Source: an uncultured Burkholderiales bacterium (GTDB taxonomy: Bacteria > Pseudomonadota > Gammaproteobacteria > Burkholderiales > Burkholderiaceae_C). Taken from it: 62,833 nucleotides of DNA. A program made the position numbers and the translations under genes. The notes beneath the pieces were generated by a model. The model did not search any database. It saw only the letters and a program-made list of their open reading frames with translations, and was not told where the DNA came from. This document shows, one piece after another, positions 18,824 through 28,903 of the stretch. Every line of letters begins with the position of its first letter. The first letter of the stretch is position 1. The stretch is taken from the NCBI GenBank assembly GCA_903896615.1, contig CAITYM010000028.1, positions 1-62,833 of the forward strand, read 5' to 3'.

Positions 18824-20845
18824 TTAAAAAATCCTAGGTTTTATGACGCCACCCACAGTGGCCTGAGTCATAAGAAAAAACACATCCGTATTGTCAAGCA
18901 CTCCTGTGAAGGACCAGGCACCGGGCCCCATAGCTGACAAGGGTATATCGGTTGCAGTGTGAACTGCACTGGCCCCGGGGACTTGCCCGGTGATAATTAG
19001 TTTGCCATCTACGTCTCTGGCCATAGGATCCCCGGGATGGGAAGCTAAAGGTTGAATCTTGTTAAATGGTTGCTGACTATCTTGGAGCGGCAAGGGATTG
19101 GTTCTCCAGTCCTCATTACGGTCTGCATTCCCTCCGTAACCAACAAGAAGTCTAAAATCAATGTCAGTTGTTTGAGGGTATCCATCATTATCAATAACGT
19201 ATTTAGGGAAACCTGCTTTTTCGTAAATACCAACTACTTTGTCTCTAAGGTTAGCAGCCCCGCCCTCTTTAGCCAACTCTTGCAACTTAGCATCTGAGAC
19301 CATTGACCCTCCGATTAAAGCGACACCAGAGCACTCATGATCTGCAGTTACGATCACCAAAGTATTTTTATCTTTTCTGGCATACGACTGAACCAACTGC
19401 ACAGTTTTATCGAATTCAATCGTATCAAGTATCCAACGCTCTGTGTCCATGTTGTGCGCTTGCTTATCAATTGAGGCACCTTCGACCATTAGAAAAAACC
19501 CTTTTTTATTCTTCTCAAGTACAGTTAAGGCCGTTTTAGTCATTTCGTCCAGCATGGGTTGATCTGGAAATCCAAAGTCATCAACAACTCTTCCCCTAAT
19601 CCCTTTCGCAATGTTCCTACGCCCATCAATCTTGTCTAATGCAACATTCATATTTGAGAGCGCGAAAAGACCAAGTAATCGATCTGTTCTAGTCAAATCA
19701 AGTGCATCTAAAGACGTTTTATCGGATGCATATTGAAAACCTGACTTCTGAAAATCAGCAATCAGATCTCTATCTTTGTCAAGTTGACCGGTTGAAGCAC
19801 CCCACTGCTTTACTATTAAACTGGTATGTAATTCCGACGGTGAGAACTCATAATCAGTTTTATCCCCCCTGCCCGAACCAGGCGTTTGAGCTGGAATGAA
19901 CCACTTGCGGCCTCCGCCCATTAGAACCGTCAAACCACTTAATTTTCGATCATCAAAGTACTGATCAACAATCCCAGTTCCTGCGCCTCTGTTGCTGGTA
20001 TGAACTGCGTTAGCTGCAGGAGTTGCATCGAAAACATCAGATGTAGTTACAAGTCCAAGTGATTTACCTTGGGTGCGGTGCAAATACTCGCTGAGGTACT
20101 CAACTCGTGGATTATCAAAAAAATCAGTTGTGTCGTCAGGAAATACGCCCTCTTCGTTGTTGTTGCTCTTATTACCAGTTACGTAGGAGGACATACCAGG
20201 GGAGGAGTCTGTAACTAATGAATTCAAGGATGACGTCTTAACCATACCAGTTACAGGGAAAGTGTCCATCGCTAACGGTGAAATAGACTTGCCCTGCGCG
20301 TAACCCTGAGCGACTATTCTCGCTGCCGTTCGTTGTGCAGCGCCCATACCATCCCCGAGAAGGACGATAATATTTTTGACCTTTTGTCCACCGAGAATCA
20401 AAGGGACAATTTCAAAATTACCTACGGCATTGAATTTATTACCATCACTTTGGGATCCTTGAACTGCAAAGCTATGAATTCCAGGCTTCATAAATGAGAC
20501 AGCCCTAACAGTAGCAATCACTGTATTTTTAGGAATACCTTGAAGACAACCTACATTGCAAGATTTAAGCGAAACCTCTTGCTTAACAAGAACACCGTCT
20601 ACTGTGAACTGGGCACGTGTAATAGTTTTACCCTCCTCATCTGGCCTGATTGTGGCCTGAAGATCGAATTTTTGATCAGGTAAAAACTTTGCTATTACAG
20701 GGTTGCTGCGTCCACTGTTGAAGATCTCACTCGGGGGCGTCAATCTGGAAACACTAGGACTGGCAAAAGAAGAATTGGAAAGAGCCGCGAGACTTATTAA
20801 TGTAGCCTGGCAAATCAAGCTACTGGTTTTAAAACACATTTTCAT
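18824..20845 (-). CDS. phoA: Secreted alkaline phosphatase (PhoA family)
   Basis: 673-residue periplasmic or surface phosphomonoesterase. A Sec signal peptide occupies about residues 1-28. The alkaline phosphatase core (Pfam PF00245) begins with the metal site VLLGDGMGAAQR near residue 163; the nucleophile Ser is in SLVTDSSPGMSS near residue 213; further metal ligands are in VEGASIDKQAHNMD, TADHECSG and SAVHTATDIP. An N-terminal domain of about 130 residues before the core may be a binding module, making it longer than E. coli PhoA (471 residues). GAGGAA precedes the ATG. It is 49 bp downstream of a small secreted protein gene, in one apparent operon behind a Pho box. It supplies phosphate from organic esters. 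Confidence 0.93.
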   Translation of the reverse strand: MKMCFKTSSLICQATLISLAALSNSSFASPSVSRLTPPSEIFNSGRSNPVIAKFLPDQKFDLQATIRPDEEGKTITRAQFTVDGVLVKQEVSLKSCNVGCLQGIPKNTVIATVRAVSFMKPGIHSFAVQGSQSDGNKFNAVGNFEIVPLILGGQKVKNIIVLLGDGMGAAQRTAARIVAQGYAQGKSISPLAMDTFPVTGMVKTSSLNSLVTDSSPGMSSYVTGNKSNNNEEGVFPDDTTDFFDNPRVEYLSEYLHRTQGKSLGLVTTSDVFDATPAANAVHTSNRGAGTGIVDQYFDDRKLSGLTVLMGGGRKWFIPAQTPGSGRGDKTDYEFSPSELHTSLIVKQWGASTGQLDKDRDLIADFQKSGFQYASDKTSLDALDLTRTDRLLGLFALSNMNVALDKIDGRRNIAKGIRGRVVDDFGFPDQPMLDEMTKTALTVLEKNKKGFFLMVEGASIDKQAHNMDTERWILDTIEFDKTVQLVQSYARKDKNTLVIVTADHECSGVALIGGSMVSDAKLQELAKEGGAANLRDKVVGIYEKAGFPKYVIDNDGYPQTTDIDFRLLVGYGGNADRNEDWRTNPLPLQDSQQPFNKIQPLASHPGDPMARDVDGKLIITGQVPGASAVHTATDIPLSAMGPGAWSFTGVLDNTDVFFLMTQATVGGVIKPRIF

Positions 20846-20894
20846 TTTTAATTTCCTCTAAACGGTTTAAATCAATTGTTGAGATAAAGAATAT

Positions 20895-21365
20895 TTAGTT
20901 TTTAATTGGAGGGAGTTGCAGGCGAATCCAAGAAATAGATTGATCAGTACCCTCAAACCGTCCTAAGTTCAACACACCGCGAAAAGTTTGTAATCCAGCC
21001 TTGTAGGGGATTAAACTGTCCGACTCGGTGGGATCAAGAAAAACATGAACGGTTGAGGGCGGTAAGTCATTGGCCTCCCCATCTGCGTGCTCATTTAGCT
21101 GAATAGGTCTGAGAGATAATAAAAATTTACCAGGTACTGGTTCATCTGATTTAACTATGAATCCAGTTATCTGAACATACTGGTTATTTAGCTGTTTGAA
21201 TTTATCATCAAATTCCAAACCCTTAGCTCCAACTGGCATGTTGAATACTTGATGTAAATCAACTACTTTCACTGACTCGTAATATCTCTGAGTAGGGAAC
21301 TCAGTTTCAGCATTTGAAGGTAAAGCAAAGCTAAAAAAAAGAACTGAACAAAATAGTATTTTCAC
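20895..21365 (-). CDS. Small secreted protein encoded with alkaline phosphatase
   Basis: 156-residue protein with an N-terminal signal peptide (MKILFCSVLFFSFALPSNAE). The mature part contains QYVQITGFIVKSDEPVPGKFLLSL and PSTVHVFLDP, a beta-rich pattern that recalls DUF3299-like or OB-fold secreted proteins, though I cannot confirm a family. The start is GTG. Its position directly before phoA and after a Pho box suggests phosphate-starvation expression. Possible roles, as chaperone, metal carrier or partner of the phosphatase, are guesses. Confidence 0.7.
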   Translation of the reverse strand: MKILFCSVLFFSFALPSNAETEFPTQRYYESVKVVDLHQVFNMPVGAKGLEFDDKFKQLNNQYVQITGFIVKSDEPVPGKFLLSLRPIQLNEHADGEANDLPPSTVHVFLDPTESDSLIPYKAGLQTFRGVLNLGRFEGTDQSISWIRLQLPPIKN

Positions 21366-21700
21366 GATTAATTAAAATTTAACATGAGTACAGAACTTGT
21401 TGCTTTAATTTTTTATAATTAAAAATATGCAAGAGAAATATTATTCAAAAAATTTCCCTTATAAATAAACAACTAACTAGGACATTAAGGGTTATTTCAA
21501 CGAATAACGAATATTTACTGAGTCAAACTTTTAAAATTTAAATATTAAGTTTAATTTTGCCAAAGCAATATGACTATTCAATGACAATCAGTCGAAGATC
21601 ATCAATATTGATATGCACAGATTAATACCTGTGCATAAAAATCTCACAAGAAATTAAAATAATTGATTGATGAGGTTAGAAAATTTGAATAATTAATTTT
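21366..21700. other. AT-rich intergenic region
   Basis: 335 bp of strongly AT-rich sequence with no credible gene. It holds the Pho box at 21570-21587 and presumably the promoter for the secreted protein / alkaline phosphatase pair. Nothing else recognised. Confidence 0.7.
21570..21587 (-). promoter_or_regulatory. Pho box upstream of the alkaline phosphatase operon
   Basis: On the minus strand TTGTCATTGAATAGTCAT: half-sites TTGTCAT and TAGTCAT at 11-bp spacing, close to the PhoB consensus. It lies 205 bp before the first gene of the pair, facing it. Confidence 0.75.
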
Positions 21701-22315
21701 CTAAAATCCTGACTTTCCTGCCCACCCAGGCAAGTAACTAGCCTCCTTAGTTTTCGCGTAACGAATCGCTAAATTAAGCGCTTTGGATGCATTTGAGATC
21801 GTTTTCTTAGGTATTTTTATTCTAAAAAAATCAGCCCATAAAAACTCACTAAACGGTGTCAGATCCTTAGCAAAAGCTCCCTCATCCCTTGCAAGTCCAG
21901 CCAAACTACGGTATGGGTCATCTTTTAAGTTTGCAACGCTTGAGGGAATCTCAGAAAACGCAACCCTTTGTCCACGTTCATTAAAAGGATGGACCCATTG
22001 GTGAAACTCCATCACTCGCCAAAATGTTGGTTTATCAAGCCATGACAAATCCTTCAACACTGTTAGGTTAACTTCAATTTGGTCCTCTAGATGTAGGGCC
22101 ATTCCAAGGTGGTGATGGTCAATGATGTAGTACTCGCCTTTAGGACCCAAAATACTTGGAAACCAATGTTCATCAAGTAATGTATTTCTCTGTTTTTTTG
22201 AGAGTTTTTTCCACTCCGCTCTTTTTTTGATGACCTCTATGTAACCAATTGAAACCTGGGTTGGTTTTATATCTTTTAGGTTTACCTTAATAACGTGATG
22301 ATGAAGAGGATGCAT
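21701..22315 (-). CDS. ParB-like nuclease family protein (ParBc_2)
   Basis: 204 residues. The pattern of an N-terminal KDIKPTQVSIGYIEV segment, followed by EYYIIDHHHLGMAL and the region FHQWVHPFNERGQR, fits the stand-alone ParB-like family Pfam PF08857, which is annotated as putative nuclease but not tied to chromosome partitioning. The GxxxxIDHHH-type motif corresponds to the ParB D-G-H-R site in altered form. No ParA, no parS sites and no plasmid context are seen, so a cellular role is unknown. A terminator separates it from the upstream gene on the same strand. Confidence 0.75.
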   Translation of the reverse strand: MHPLHHHVIKVNLKDIKPTQVSIGYIEVIKKRAEWKKLSKKQRNTLLDEHWFPSILGPKGEYYIIDHHHLGMALHLEDQIEVNLTVLKDLSWLDKPTFWRVMEFHQWVHPFNERGQRVAFSEIPSSVANLKDDPYRSLAGLARDEGAFAKDLTPFSEFLWADFFRIKIPKKTISNASKALNLAIRYAKTKEASYLPGWAGKSGF

Positions 22316-22340
22316 AAAAACCTATCTGGACTATTTAAAT

Positions 22341-22373
22341 AAAAAACCCTTGAAATTATTTAAATCTCAAGGG
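22341..22373 (-). terminator. Rho-independent terminator after the glycine-zipper gene
   Basis: On the minus strand CCCTTGAGATT ... AATTTCAAGGG forms a stem of 7 bp extended by weaker pairs, followed by TTTTTT. It lies 30 bp beyond the stop codon of the glycine-zipper protein gene. Confidence 0.8.
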
Positions 22374-22402
22374 CCTAATGGTACGTTTTTTCAGCGAATT
22401 AA

Positions 22403-23101
22403 TCAACGACGACGATGTCCCCAACCACCGTAGAATCCAAAACCAATCGCAACTGGAGGTGCGTATCCGTAAGGGTAAGCATACGGATAACCGTAAGTAT
22501 AGGGAGCTGCAATATAAGTTGGTGCAGGAGCTACTAAGGTGCTTGCAATGGTAGGTGAACCAATTAACGGGGCAGTCGCTGAGCCAGCAACCGGGGCCGA
22601 TCCAAGAGGGGGAACTTGGCCAGGTGCTATAGGGGTCAACTGAACCAAAATCGATTTACCTGGATCAGAGGGCATCTCAACACTGTACTGCTTACCCGCA
22701 TATTCATAAACCACTTGATACACAGTTATGCTTTGAACCGTATTTTGATTGGAGCAAGTTGTTACGTTTTGAGTGTCAACCTGAGGGGTCTCTAAATTAT
22801 TTCCTACGATAGCTCCACCCACAGCCCCTAAAGCTGTGGATGCTGCTCGACCGGCTCCAGATCCGAGTGAGTTACCTATCAAGCCGCCGGCAACGCTCCC
22901 CAATAGCGCTCCAGTACCAGACTTGGGTTCGACAACTGCGACTTGGGTTGTGCCACAAACTTGTTGAGGGGCGTTGTACTGCTTAACGATAGGTGTACTA
23001 GAGACCACTCTCGCTTGTTCTTGAGCACAAACCGAAAGCACAACTCCAGCTAAGCAACTGAGTGCTGTCAGTTTTTTTATTTTTCTATTTTGATGTTTCA
23101 T
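22403..23101 (-). CDS. Glycine-zipper envelope protein (17-kDa antigen / SlyB-like)
   Basis: About 232 residues. The N-terminus has a hydrophobic secretion signal ending in SVCA; Cys is preceded by Val, so lipidation is doubtful. Residues about 60-105 form a glycine-zipper 2TM segment (GALLGSVAGGLIGNSLGSG and GAVGGAIVGNNLE). A YEYAGKQYSVEMPSDPG segment follows, the signature of the beta domain in these proteins, then a Pro/Ala/Tyr-rich tail ending in GFYGGWGHRRR. Probably outer-membrane associated. The ATG at 23101 has GGAAG upstream and is preferred over 23113. Confidence 0.85.
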   Translation of the reverse strand: MKHQNRKIKKLTALSCLAGVVLSVCAQEQARVVSSTPIVKQYNAPQQVCGTTQVAVVEPKSGTGALLGSVAGGLIGNSLGSGAGRAASTALGAVGGAIVGNNLETPQVDTQNVTTCSNQNTVQSITVYQVVYEYAGKQYSVEMPSDPGKSILVQLTPIAPGQVPPLGSAPVAGSATAPLIGSPTIASTLVAPAPTYIAAPYTYGYPYAYPYGYAPPVAIGFGFYGGWGHRRR

Positions 23102-23275
23102 AGTTACTTCCATAAGTATGTTGGTTTGCCTGATTTTTATATTCGGCTATAAAGCAAGTATGTACTCTGTATTAACGCTTGTAAAGTAATTTGGTTGACT
23201 CTTCTAAATAAATTAAAAAATACTTACTCAAATATGATTACATTTTTTCAGCTTTTCCCTATTCCAAATAAATAC

Positions 23276-24607
23276 TCAACTCTCAAAGGCTTCTGCCAAA
23301 TACTGCGCCATTGGAGTTACCTCTACGCCTGCTTTAGCCTCAACCATAATTCGCAATAGTGGCTCAGTACCGCTTGCTCGGATCAGTAATCGCCCTTGCC
23401 CCTTTAGTTGATCCGTAATCTGTGCACTGCGGCGGTTGAACTCCTGATGGTTTTTCCAATTCATATCAGGCTTGAGTGGGACATTCAAAAGTACCTGAGG
23501 GAATAAGGGTACGTTTTTCAAAATATCAGCAGGTGTCTTTTTGTTACGAACACAGGCCTGTAAAACCTGAAGCGCACTGATAATACCGTCACCTGTCGTG
23601 TGTTTGTCTAGGGCCAGCAAATGACCAGACCCTTCGCCCCCCAATATCCAACCCTTTTTGTCTAATTCCTCAAGTACATAGCGGTCCCCAACTTGCGCGC
23701 GAACCATCTCTACACCGCGTGCCTTTAAAGCCAACTCAACTGCCATATTGGTCATGAGTGTGCCGACCACTCCCTCAACTTTATGGCCATTACTTAAACG
23801 TTCATCAACCATTAAATAAAGTATCTCATCCCCGTTAAACAAACGCCCCTGTCTGTCAACGAATTGCAAACGATCAGCATCCCCGTCCAAAGCAACACCA
23901 AAGTCGGCTTTATGCTCCAGTACGGCTTTAACCAGTGCCTCAGGGTGCGTGGCTCCCACACCCTTGTTAATATTAAAACCATCGGGCGAGCATCCCATAG
24001 ATACGACTTCTGCCCCGAGCTCGTGAAACACCTTGGGCGCAATTTGATAGGCAGCTCCATTAGCTGCATCCACAACAATTTTGACTCCCTTCAAGGTCAA
24101 ATCGTTTGAAAAGGTGCTTTTACAAAATTCAATATATCGACCCGCTGCATCATCTAAACGCTTGGATCTACCTAAAGTCGTGGAGTCAACCCATTGAGGT
24201 GATTCTTGCAGCGCTTCTTCAACTGAGATCTCCCAAGCATCTCCCAATTTGGAGCCCGTTGCACTGAAAAATTTGATGCCGTTATCTGCAAAAGGATTAT
24301 GGCTTGCGCTTATAACTACACCTAGGGATGCACGTTGCGCACGGGTCAAATACGCAACCCCAGGAGTCGGTAATGGACCAAGCAGTAAAACATCTACACC
24401 AGCAGAGTTAAAACCAGACTCTAAAGCAGATTCAAGCATATACCCTGAAATACGGGTGTCCTTTCCGATGAGCACAGTTGGACGCAACTCCTCACGCCTG
24501 AGCACTCGACCGACAGCGTGCGCAAGTTTCAACACAAAATCAGGTGTGATGGGGTAGTGCCCAACGGTACCGCGAATCCCGTCTGTTCCGAAATATTGTC
24601 TAGTCAT
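23276..24607 (-). CDS. glmM: Phosphoglucosamine mutase
   Basis: 443-residue alpha-D-phosphohexomutase converting glucosamine-6-phosphate to glucosamine-1-phosphate, the step before UDP-GlcNAc synthesis. The N-terminus [16 protein letters not shown], catalytic phosphoserine loop [14 protein letters not shown] (about residue 102), metal loop DGDADR (about 240) and C-terminal phosphate loop [15 protein letters not shown] are all intact. UDP-GlcNAc feeds peptidoglycan and LPS, and is the donor used by canonical GT41 enzymes like those at 36.8-50 kb. It follows folP in the usual folP-glmM order. Confidence 0.97.
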   Translation of the reverse strand: MTRQYFGTDGIRGTVGHYPITPDFVLKLAHAVGRVLRREELRPTVLIGKDTRISGYMLESALESGFNSAGVDVLLLGPLPTPGVAYLTRAQRASLGVVISASHNPFADNGIKFFSATGSKLGDAWEISVEEALQESPQWVDSTTLGRSKRLDDAAGRYIEFCKSTFSNDLTLKGVKIVVDAANGAAYQIAPKVFHELGAEVVSMGCSPDGFNINKGVGATHPEALVKAVLEHKADFGVALDGDADRLQFVDRQGRLFNGDEILYLMVDERLSNGHKVEGVVGTLMTNMAVELALKARGVEMVRAQVGDRYVLEELDKKGWILGGEGSGHLLALDKHTTGDGIISALQVLQACVRNKKTPADILKNVPLFPQVLLNVPLKPDMNWKNHQEFNRRSAQITDQLKGQGRLLIRASGTEPLLRIMVEAKAGVEVTPMAQYLAEAFES

Positions 24608-24637
24608 GCTTTAAAGATTTTAAATTTATCATTTTAA

Positions 24638-25513
24638 TTAACTACACTGTACGGCTTGCCATATCTCTAAAGCTTGATAGCTCTCACGCACATCGTGGAC
24701 TCGCAATATCTTTGCCCCTCTCTCAAGCGCCATAACCAAAGCTGCAAGACTAGGAGCCAACCTCTCTCCAACTGCGCAACCAGTCACTTGACCCAGTGTA
24801 GATTTACGAGACCACCCAATCAACAACGGATAACCTAACTCAAGTAATTCGGCCTGATTTTTAAGAAGGTACAAATTCTGATCTACAGTTTTACCAAATC
24901 CAATACCCGGATCAACAACAATCCGACGAGCGGAGAAGGCAGCATCCTCCAAGGCTTTGATCCTAATACTTAAGAAATTTTTAACGCTAGCAAAGGCCTC
25001 CTTGTTAGTGCCTTGCAGGGGTGTTCGCTGCATGGTGCTTGGCTCACCCTGCATGTGCATCAAACAAACGCCACACTTGTAGGTCTGTAATCTCTTGATG
25101 GCACCCTCACGCTGCAAAGCCCAAATATCGTTGATGATATCTACGCCTAAATCCAACGCTCTTAACTGTGTCTCTAATCTATAGGAATCAAGGGAGATGG
25201 GAACGTCCCACTTTATAACTTCGCGCAACACCTCACCCACCCTTTCCCACTCATCAGCAGCAGAAATTGGTGTCGCCCCTGGTCGAGAGGATTCGCCCCC
25301 GATATCAAGTATGTGAGCCCCGTCTTTAAGCAGTTGAGCAGCATGATCAATAGCAACCCGTGCCTGTAAGAACTCACCAGGATCTGAGAATGAGTCTGGT
25401 GTTACGTTCACAATACCCATAATTAGGGGATTACGTAGATCAAGCTTGAACCGGGTGGTTTCCCACTCTAAGTGATGCAGAAGATGCTCAGGTAAATCTA
25501 GAAGTTTAGACAT
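24638..25513 (-). CDS. folP: Dihydropteroate synthase
   Basis: About 291 residues, TIM-barrel enzyme of folate synthesis joining 6-hydroxymethyl-dihydropterin pyrophosphate to p-aminobenzoate. Signatures: IMGIVNVTPDSFSDPG, GAHILDIGGESSRPGA, and VVDPGIGFGKT. The common SFSDGG is SFSDPG here. Start is uncertain: the ATG at 25513 is used, an in-frame TTG at 25531 adds six residues; neither has a good ribosome site. Between ftsH and glmM. Confidence 0.96.
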   Translation of the reverse strand: MSKLLDLPEHLLHHLEWETTRFKLDLRNPLIMGIVNVTPDSFSDPGEFLQARVAIDHAAQLLKDGAHILDIGGESSRPGATPISAADEWERVGEVLREVIKWDVPISLDSYRLETQLRALDLGVDIINDIWALQREGAIKRLQTYKCGVCLMHMQGEPSTMQRTPLQGTNKEAFASVKNFLSIRIKALEDAAFSARRIVVDPGIGFGKTVDQNLYLLKNQAELLELGYPLLIGWSRKSTLGQVTGCAVGERLAPSLAALVMALERGAKILRVHDVRESYQALEIWQAVQCS

Positions 25514-25598
25514 GGCATCAAAGCTTTTCAAAGAATTTAGAGCGGTTTAAGAAATTTAAACGCTCTAAATTGATGAGCTTAAAAGTATCTCGCTAGTC

Positions 25599-27515
25599 TT
25601 AAGCAACCGTTGGGGCTGGGTTAACAGGAACTGACTGTCCATTGCCACCACCGCCATCTCCTGACGGAGGTACACGGGGTGACCAGTCCTTAGGAGGACG
25701 GGGTGCACGACCAGCCATGATGTCATCTAGTTGCTCAATGTCAATCGTTTCCCACTCTAAAAGCGCACCCGCCATTGCATGCATTTTGTCCTGGTTTTCT
25801 TCAATCAATCGTCTAGCTAAGTTGTACTGGGTATCAATAATTGAGCGAACCTCATCGTCGACTTTCTTCATAGTCGACTCGCTCATGTGCGTCGTCTTAG
25901 TAACAGAGCGGCCCAAAAATACTTCACCCTCGTTTTCAGCGTAAACCATTGGACCAAGGGCTTGAGACATTCCGTATCGCATCACCATGTCTCTAGCGAT
26001 TTGAGTTGCACGCTCAAAGTCATTAGACGCTCCGGTCGTCATCTGGTTCATGAAGACTTCCTCAGCAATTCGTCCTCCGAAAAGCATGCTGATTTGATTC
26101 AGCATGTACTCACGGTCGTAGCTGTAGCGGTCTTTTTCAGGCAAACTCATCGTAACGCCCAAGGCGCGACCGCGAGGAATGATAGTGACTTTATGAACGG
26201 GGTCACACTTAGGCAACAAGCGTCCAATAAGCGCGTGCCCAGACTCATGGTACGCAGTATTTGTGCGCTCCTCCTCTGGCATCACCATACTCTTTCGCTC
26301 TGGACCCATGAGTATTTTGTCCTTAGCTTTCTCAAAATCCTGCATCTCAACAACTCGCGCATTTCGCCTTGCAGCCATAAGGGCGGCTTCATTGCACAAG
26401 TTTGCCAAATCAGCACCACTCATACCCGGGGTACCACGCGCAATCACAGATGCGTTTACATCTTGACCTATTGGTACTTTGCGCATGTGCACATTCAAGA
26501 TTTGCTCACGTCCACGAATATCTGGCAGCTGTACATAAACTTGCCTGTCAAACCTACCCGGACGCAAAAGGGCCGAGTCCAAAATATCTGGGCGGTTCGT
26601 AGCAGCAACCACAATTACACCCAAATTAGTCTCAAAGCCGTCCATCTCAACTAGCATCTGGTTCAGTGTTTGTTCGCGCTCGTCATTTCCACCACCTAAA
26701 CCTGCTCCGCGTTGGCGACCAACGGCATCGATCTCATCAATAAAAATAATACACGGCGCATTTTTCTTGGCATTCTCAAACATATCGCGAACCCGCGCTG
26801 CACCAACGCCAACGAACATCTCAACAAAATCAGAACCCGAGATACTAAAAAAAGGTACCTTTGCCTCACCTGCAATACCTTTAGCAAGCAAGGTTTTACC
26901 AGTGCCGGGAGGACCAACCAACAACAGACCTCTTGGGATACGCCCACCTAGTTTTTGAAATTTTTGTGGATCCTTTAAGAACTCAACAACTTCCTTAACC
27001 TCCTCTTTGGCCTCATCGCAACCAGCAACATCCGCGAAGGTAACTTGATTGTTTGAATCATCCAGCATTCTTGCTCGACTTTTGCCAAAACTGAAAGCGC
27101 CACCTTTGCCCCCGCCTTGCATTTGACGCATAAAGTAAATCCAAACGCCAATGAGTAGGAGCATAGGACCCCAACTAACCAAAAGAGTCATGAGTAATGA
27201 GCTCTCCTCTCTGGGTTTAACATCAAACTTAACATTATTCGCAATTAGGTCACCAACCAATCCGCGGTCAAGGTATGTTGCGTTTGTGCGCACTTTGCGG
27301 TCATCGGTCGTGACAGCCAAAATCTCTGAACCACCTTGCCCCTCTTGGATCACGGCGGACTTGATACGCTTGCCGTGTACTTCATCCAAAAAGTCGGAAT
27401 ATGCAAGATAGCCGGAGCCGCCTTGAGAGTGCGAATCGAATTGTTTGAATACTGTAAAAAGTACTAAAGCAATAACTAGCCAGACGGCCACTTTAGAAAA
27501 CCACTGATTGTTCAA
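25599..27515 (-). CDS. ftsH: ATP-dependent zinc metalloprotease FtsH
   Basis: 638-residue membrane-bound AAA+ protease that degrades misfolded membrane proteins and short-lived regulators. Two N-terminal transmembrane segments (about 5-24 and 105-125) flank a periplasmic domain. The AAA domain has Walker A GPPGTGKT, Walker [11 protein letters not shown] and the SRH segment [20 protein letters not shown]. The zinc site is HESGH. The frame begins at TTG (27515) in the sequence [13 protein letters not shown], the standard Burkholderiales N-terminus, with GGAG six bases upstream, so a TTG start is likely. C-terminus is Gly/Pro-rich. Confidence 0.98.
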   Translation of the reverse strand: MNNQWFSKVAVWLVIALVLFTVFKQFDSHSQGGSGYLAYSDFLDEVHGKRIKSAVIQEGQGGSEILAVTTDDRKVRTNATYLDRGLVGDLIANNVKFDVKPREESSLLMTLLVSWGPMLLLIGVWIYFMRQMQGGGKGGAFSFGKSRARMLDDSNNQVTFADVAGCDEAKEEVKEVVEFLKDPQKFQKLGGRIPRGLLLVGPPGTGKTLLAKGIAGEAKVPFFSISGSDFVEMFVGVGAARVRDMFENAKKNAPCIIFIDEIDAVGRQRGAGLGGGNDEREQTLNQMLVEMDGFETNLGVIVVAATNRPDILDSALLRPGRFDRQVYVQLPDIRGREQILNVHMRKVPIGQDVNASVIARGTPGMSGADLANLCNEAALMAARRNARVVEMQDFEKAKDKILMGPERKSMVMPEEERTNTAYHESGHALIGRLLPKCDPVHKVTIIPRGRALGVTMSLPEKDRYSYDREYMLNQISMLFGGRIAEEVFMNQMTTGASNDFERATQIARDMVMRYGMSQALGPMVYAENEGEVFLGRSVTKTTHMSESTMKKVDDEVRSIIDTQYNLARRLIEENQDKMHAMAGALLEWETIDIEQLDDIMAGRAPRPPKDWSPRVPPSGDGGGGNGQSVPVNPAPTVA

Positions 27516-27684
27516 TGCAAGCTCCAGAAAATAAAACCCTTAACGGGGAGGGCTAAGAGGTCATATGAAGTTGCATTTTAAGCTTTTCAAGCCTTCAAGG
27601 ACACTCTTTTTAAAGATTCACCCCCAAAGCCGTCAAGGTTTTATCGAATTTGCCACTCAAAATCCTATAAATCCAGGAAAAAAC

Positions 27685-28350
27685 TCAAACTCCCCCTACT
27701 TTTAGCCCCAAGCCCACGATAAAGTTCTCTGACGAATTAGATCTGCTAGCCTTGGGCTTCATGGGTTTGACCACCTTGAAGGTGTCCTTAAACAGCTTCA
27801 CCAGTTGGCTGTAGCCGCTTCCGTGAAACACTTTGACGACAAGTGCCCCGTCTTTTTTCATATGCGACTGTGCAAACTCAACGGCCAATTCAACCAAATG
27901 TGAAATACGAGCTGCGTCTGCAGACTCTATACCCGATAAATTAGGGGCCATATCTGAGACAACGATATCGACCACCCGACCGTTGAGTAACTTGGTCAAT
28001 TGCTCTGATACAGACGGCTCTCGAAAATCCCCCAAAATGAACTCTACGCCCTCTATGGGGTCCATTGGCAAGAGATCCAGCGCAATAATTGCCCCTTGCA
28101 ACTCACCGCTTGCAGCGCCTTCTGGAGCGAGCTTTCGCCGGACATACTGGCTCCAAGCGCCAGGGGTGGACCCTAAATCGACAATAACGTGCCCGGGCTT
28201 GATAAGTTTGAGTTCTTCATCGATCTCTTTTAGCTTGTAGGCAGCCCTCGCCCTATAGCCCTCTTTCTTGGCAAGTTTGACGTATGGGTCATTAACATGG
28301 TCATTTAACCACGCCTTATTGACTTTTTTGCTTTGAGTTTTAACTTTCAC
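27685..28350 (-). CDS. rlmE: 23S rRNA 2'-O-methyltransferase RlmE (FtsJ/RrmJ)
   Basis: 221 residues; methylates U2552 of 23S rRNA using S-adenosylmethionine. SAM site [16 protein letters not shown]; the K-D-K-E catalytic set is represented in [35 protein letters not shown] and SSENFIVG. Start is GTG with GGGAA upstream. Divergent from yhbY with only about 35 bp between coding starts, a typical arrangement, and upstream of ftsH by 169 bp. Confidence 0.96.
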   Translation of the reverse strand: MKVKTQSKKVNKAWLNDHVNDPYVKLAKKEGYRARAAYKLKEIDEELKLIKPGHVIVDLGSTPGAWSQYVRRKLAPEGAASGELQGAIIALDLLPMDPIEGVEFILGDFREPSVSEQLTKLLNGRVVDIVVSDMAPNLSGIESADAARISHLVELAVEFAQSHMKKDGALVVKVFHGSGYSQLVKLFKDTFKVVKPMKPKASRSNSSENFIVGLGLKVGGV

Positions 28351-28384
28351 TAGAGTTCCCGTTGTGAGGGAGGATAATACAACG

Positions 28385-28861
28385 ATGTCAGCAATTATCC
28401 TAACCCCCAGTCAGCGCAAGGTTCACCGCGCCAATGCTCACCACCTCACGCCCGTCGTAATGATTGGCCAAGAGGGGCTGAGTTCCTCCGTAATCAAAGA
28501 AATCAATGCGGCTTTGAATTCGCACGGCTTGATCAAAATTCGAGTTCACGGCGATGACCGCGCAGCCCGAGAGCAAATGTTTCTTACCCTCGCTGAGGAA
28601 CTCAGCGCGGCACCTATTCAACACATTGGCAAATTACTTGTTCTTTGGCGCCCAACAGTGGAGAAAGAAAAAGCAATTGATGAGGACCGCAAGCCAGGAC
28701 CCCGCGAATTTAAAGTCCTCAAATACTCCAAGCGTGGCGGTCAACGCCCAGAGGTAAGGACTGTTAAAGTGCTAGGAAATCAACGACTTAGCGCTGGCGG
28801 ACAGATCAAAAGAGCAAAGCCAAAACTAAAATCAATCAAGAAAAGAAATTTAGATAACTAA
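28385..28861 (+). CDS. yhbY: YhbY family RNA-binding protein (CRM domain)
   Basis: 158 residues. The CRM / CRS1-YhbY fold covers the first 100 residues ([20 protein letters not shown], then [24 protein letters not shown]). Members associate with pre-50S ribosome particles. A basic C-terminal tail of about 50 residues is longer than in E. coli YhbY (97 residues) and ends in KKRNL. The ATG at 28385 follows GGAGG; an upstream in-frame GTG at 28364 overlaps that ribosome site and is rejected. Confidence 0.93.
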   Translation: MSAIILTPSQRKVHRANAHHLTPVVMIGQEGLSSSVIKEINAALNSHGLIKIRVHGDDRAAREQMFLTLAEELSAAPIQHIGKLLVLWRPTVEKEKAIDEDRKPGPREFKVLKYSKRGGQRPEVRTVKVLGNQRLSAGGQIKRAKPKLKSIKKRNLDN

Positions 28862-28903
28862 TTCAACTAACTTTCATTCCTGAAAACTAATTGTCTAGTT
28901 GGA

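Noticed and set aside
21701-22315. Plasmid partitioning locus
   Set aside because: Single ParBc_2 protein without ParA, parS-like repeats or replication genes, and set among chromosomal housekeeping genes.
25887-26654. 255-residue open frame antisense to ftsH
   Set aside because: Lies wholly inside the conserved ftsH coding sequence; composition is that of a shadow frame (His/Thr/Ser/Arg rich) with no recognisable domain.
27833-28240. 135-residue open frame antisense to rlmE
   Set aside because: Entirely covered by rlmE; Ser-rich shadow composition, no ribosome site.
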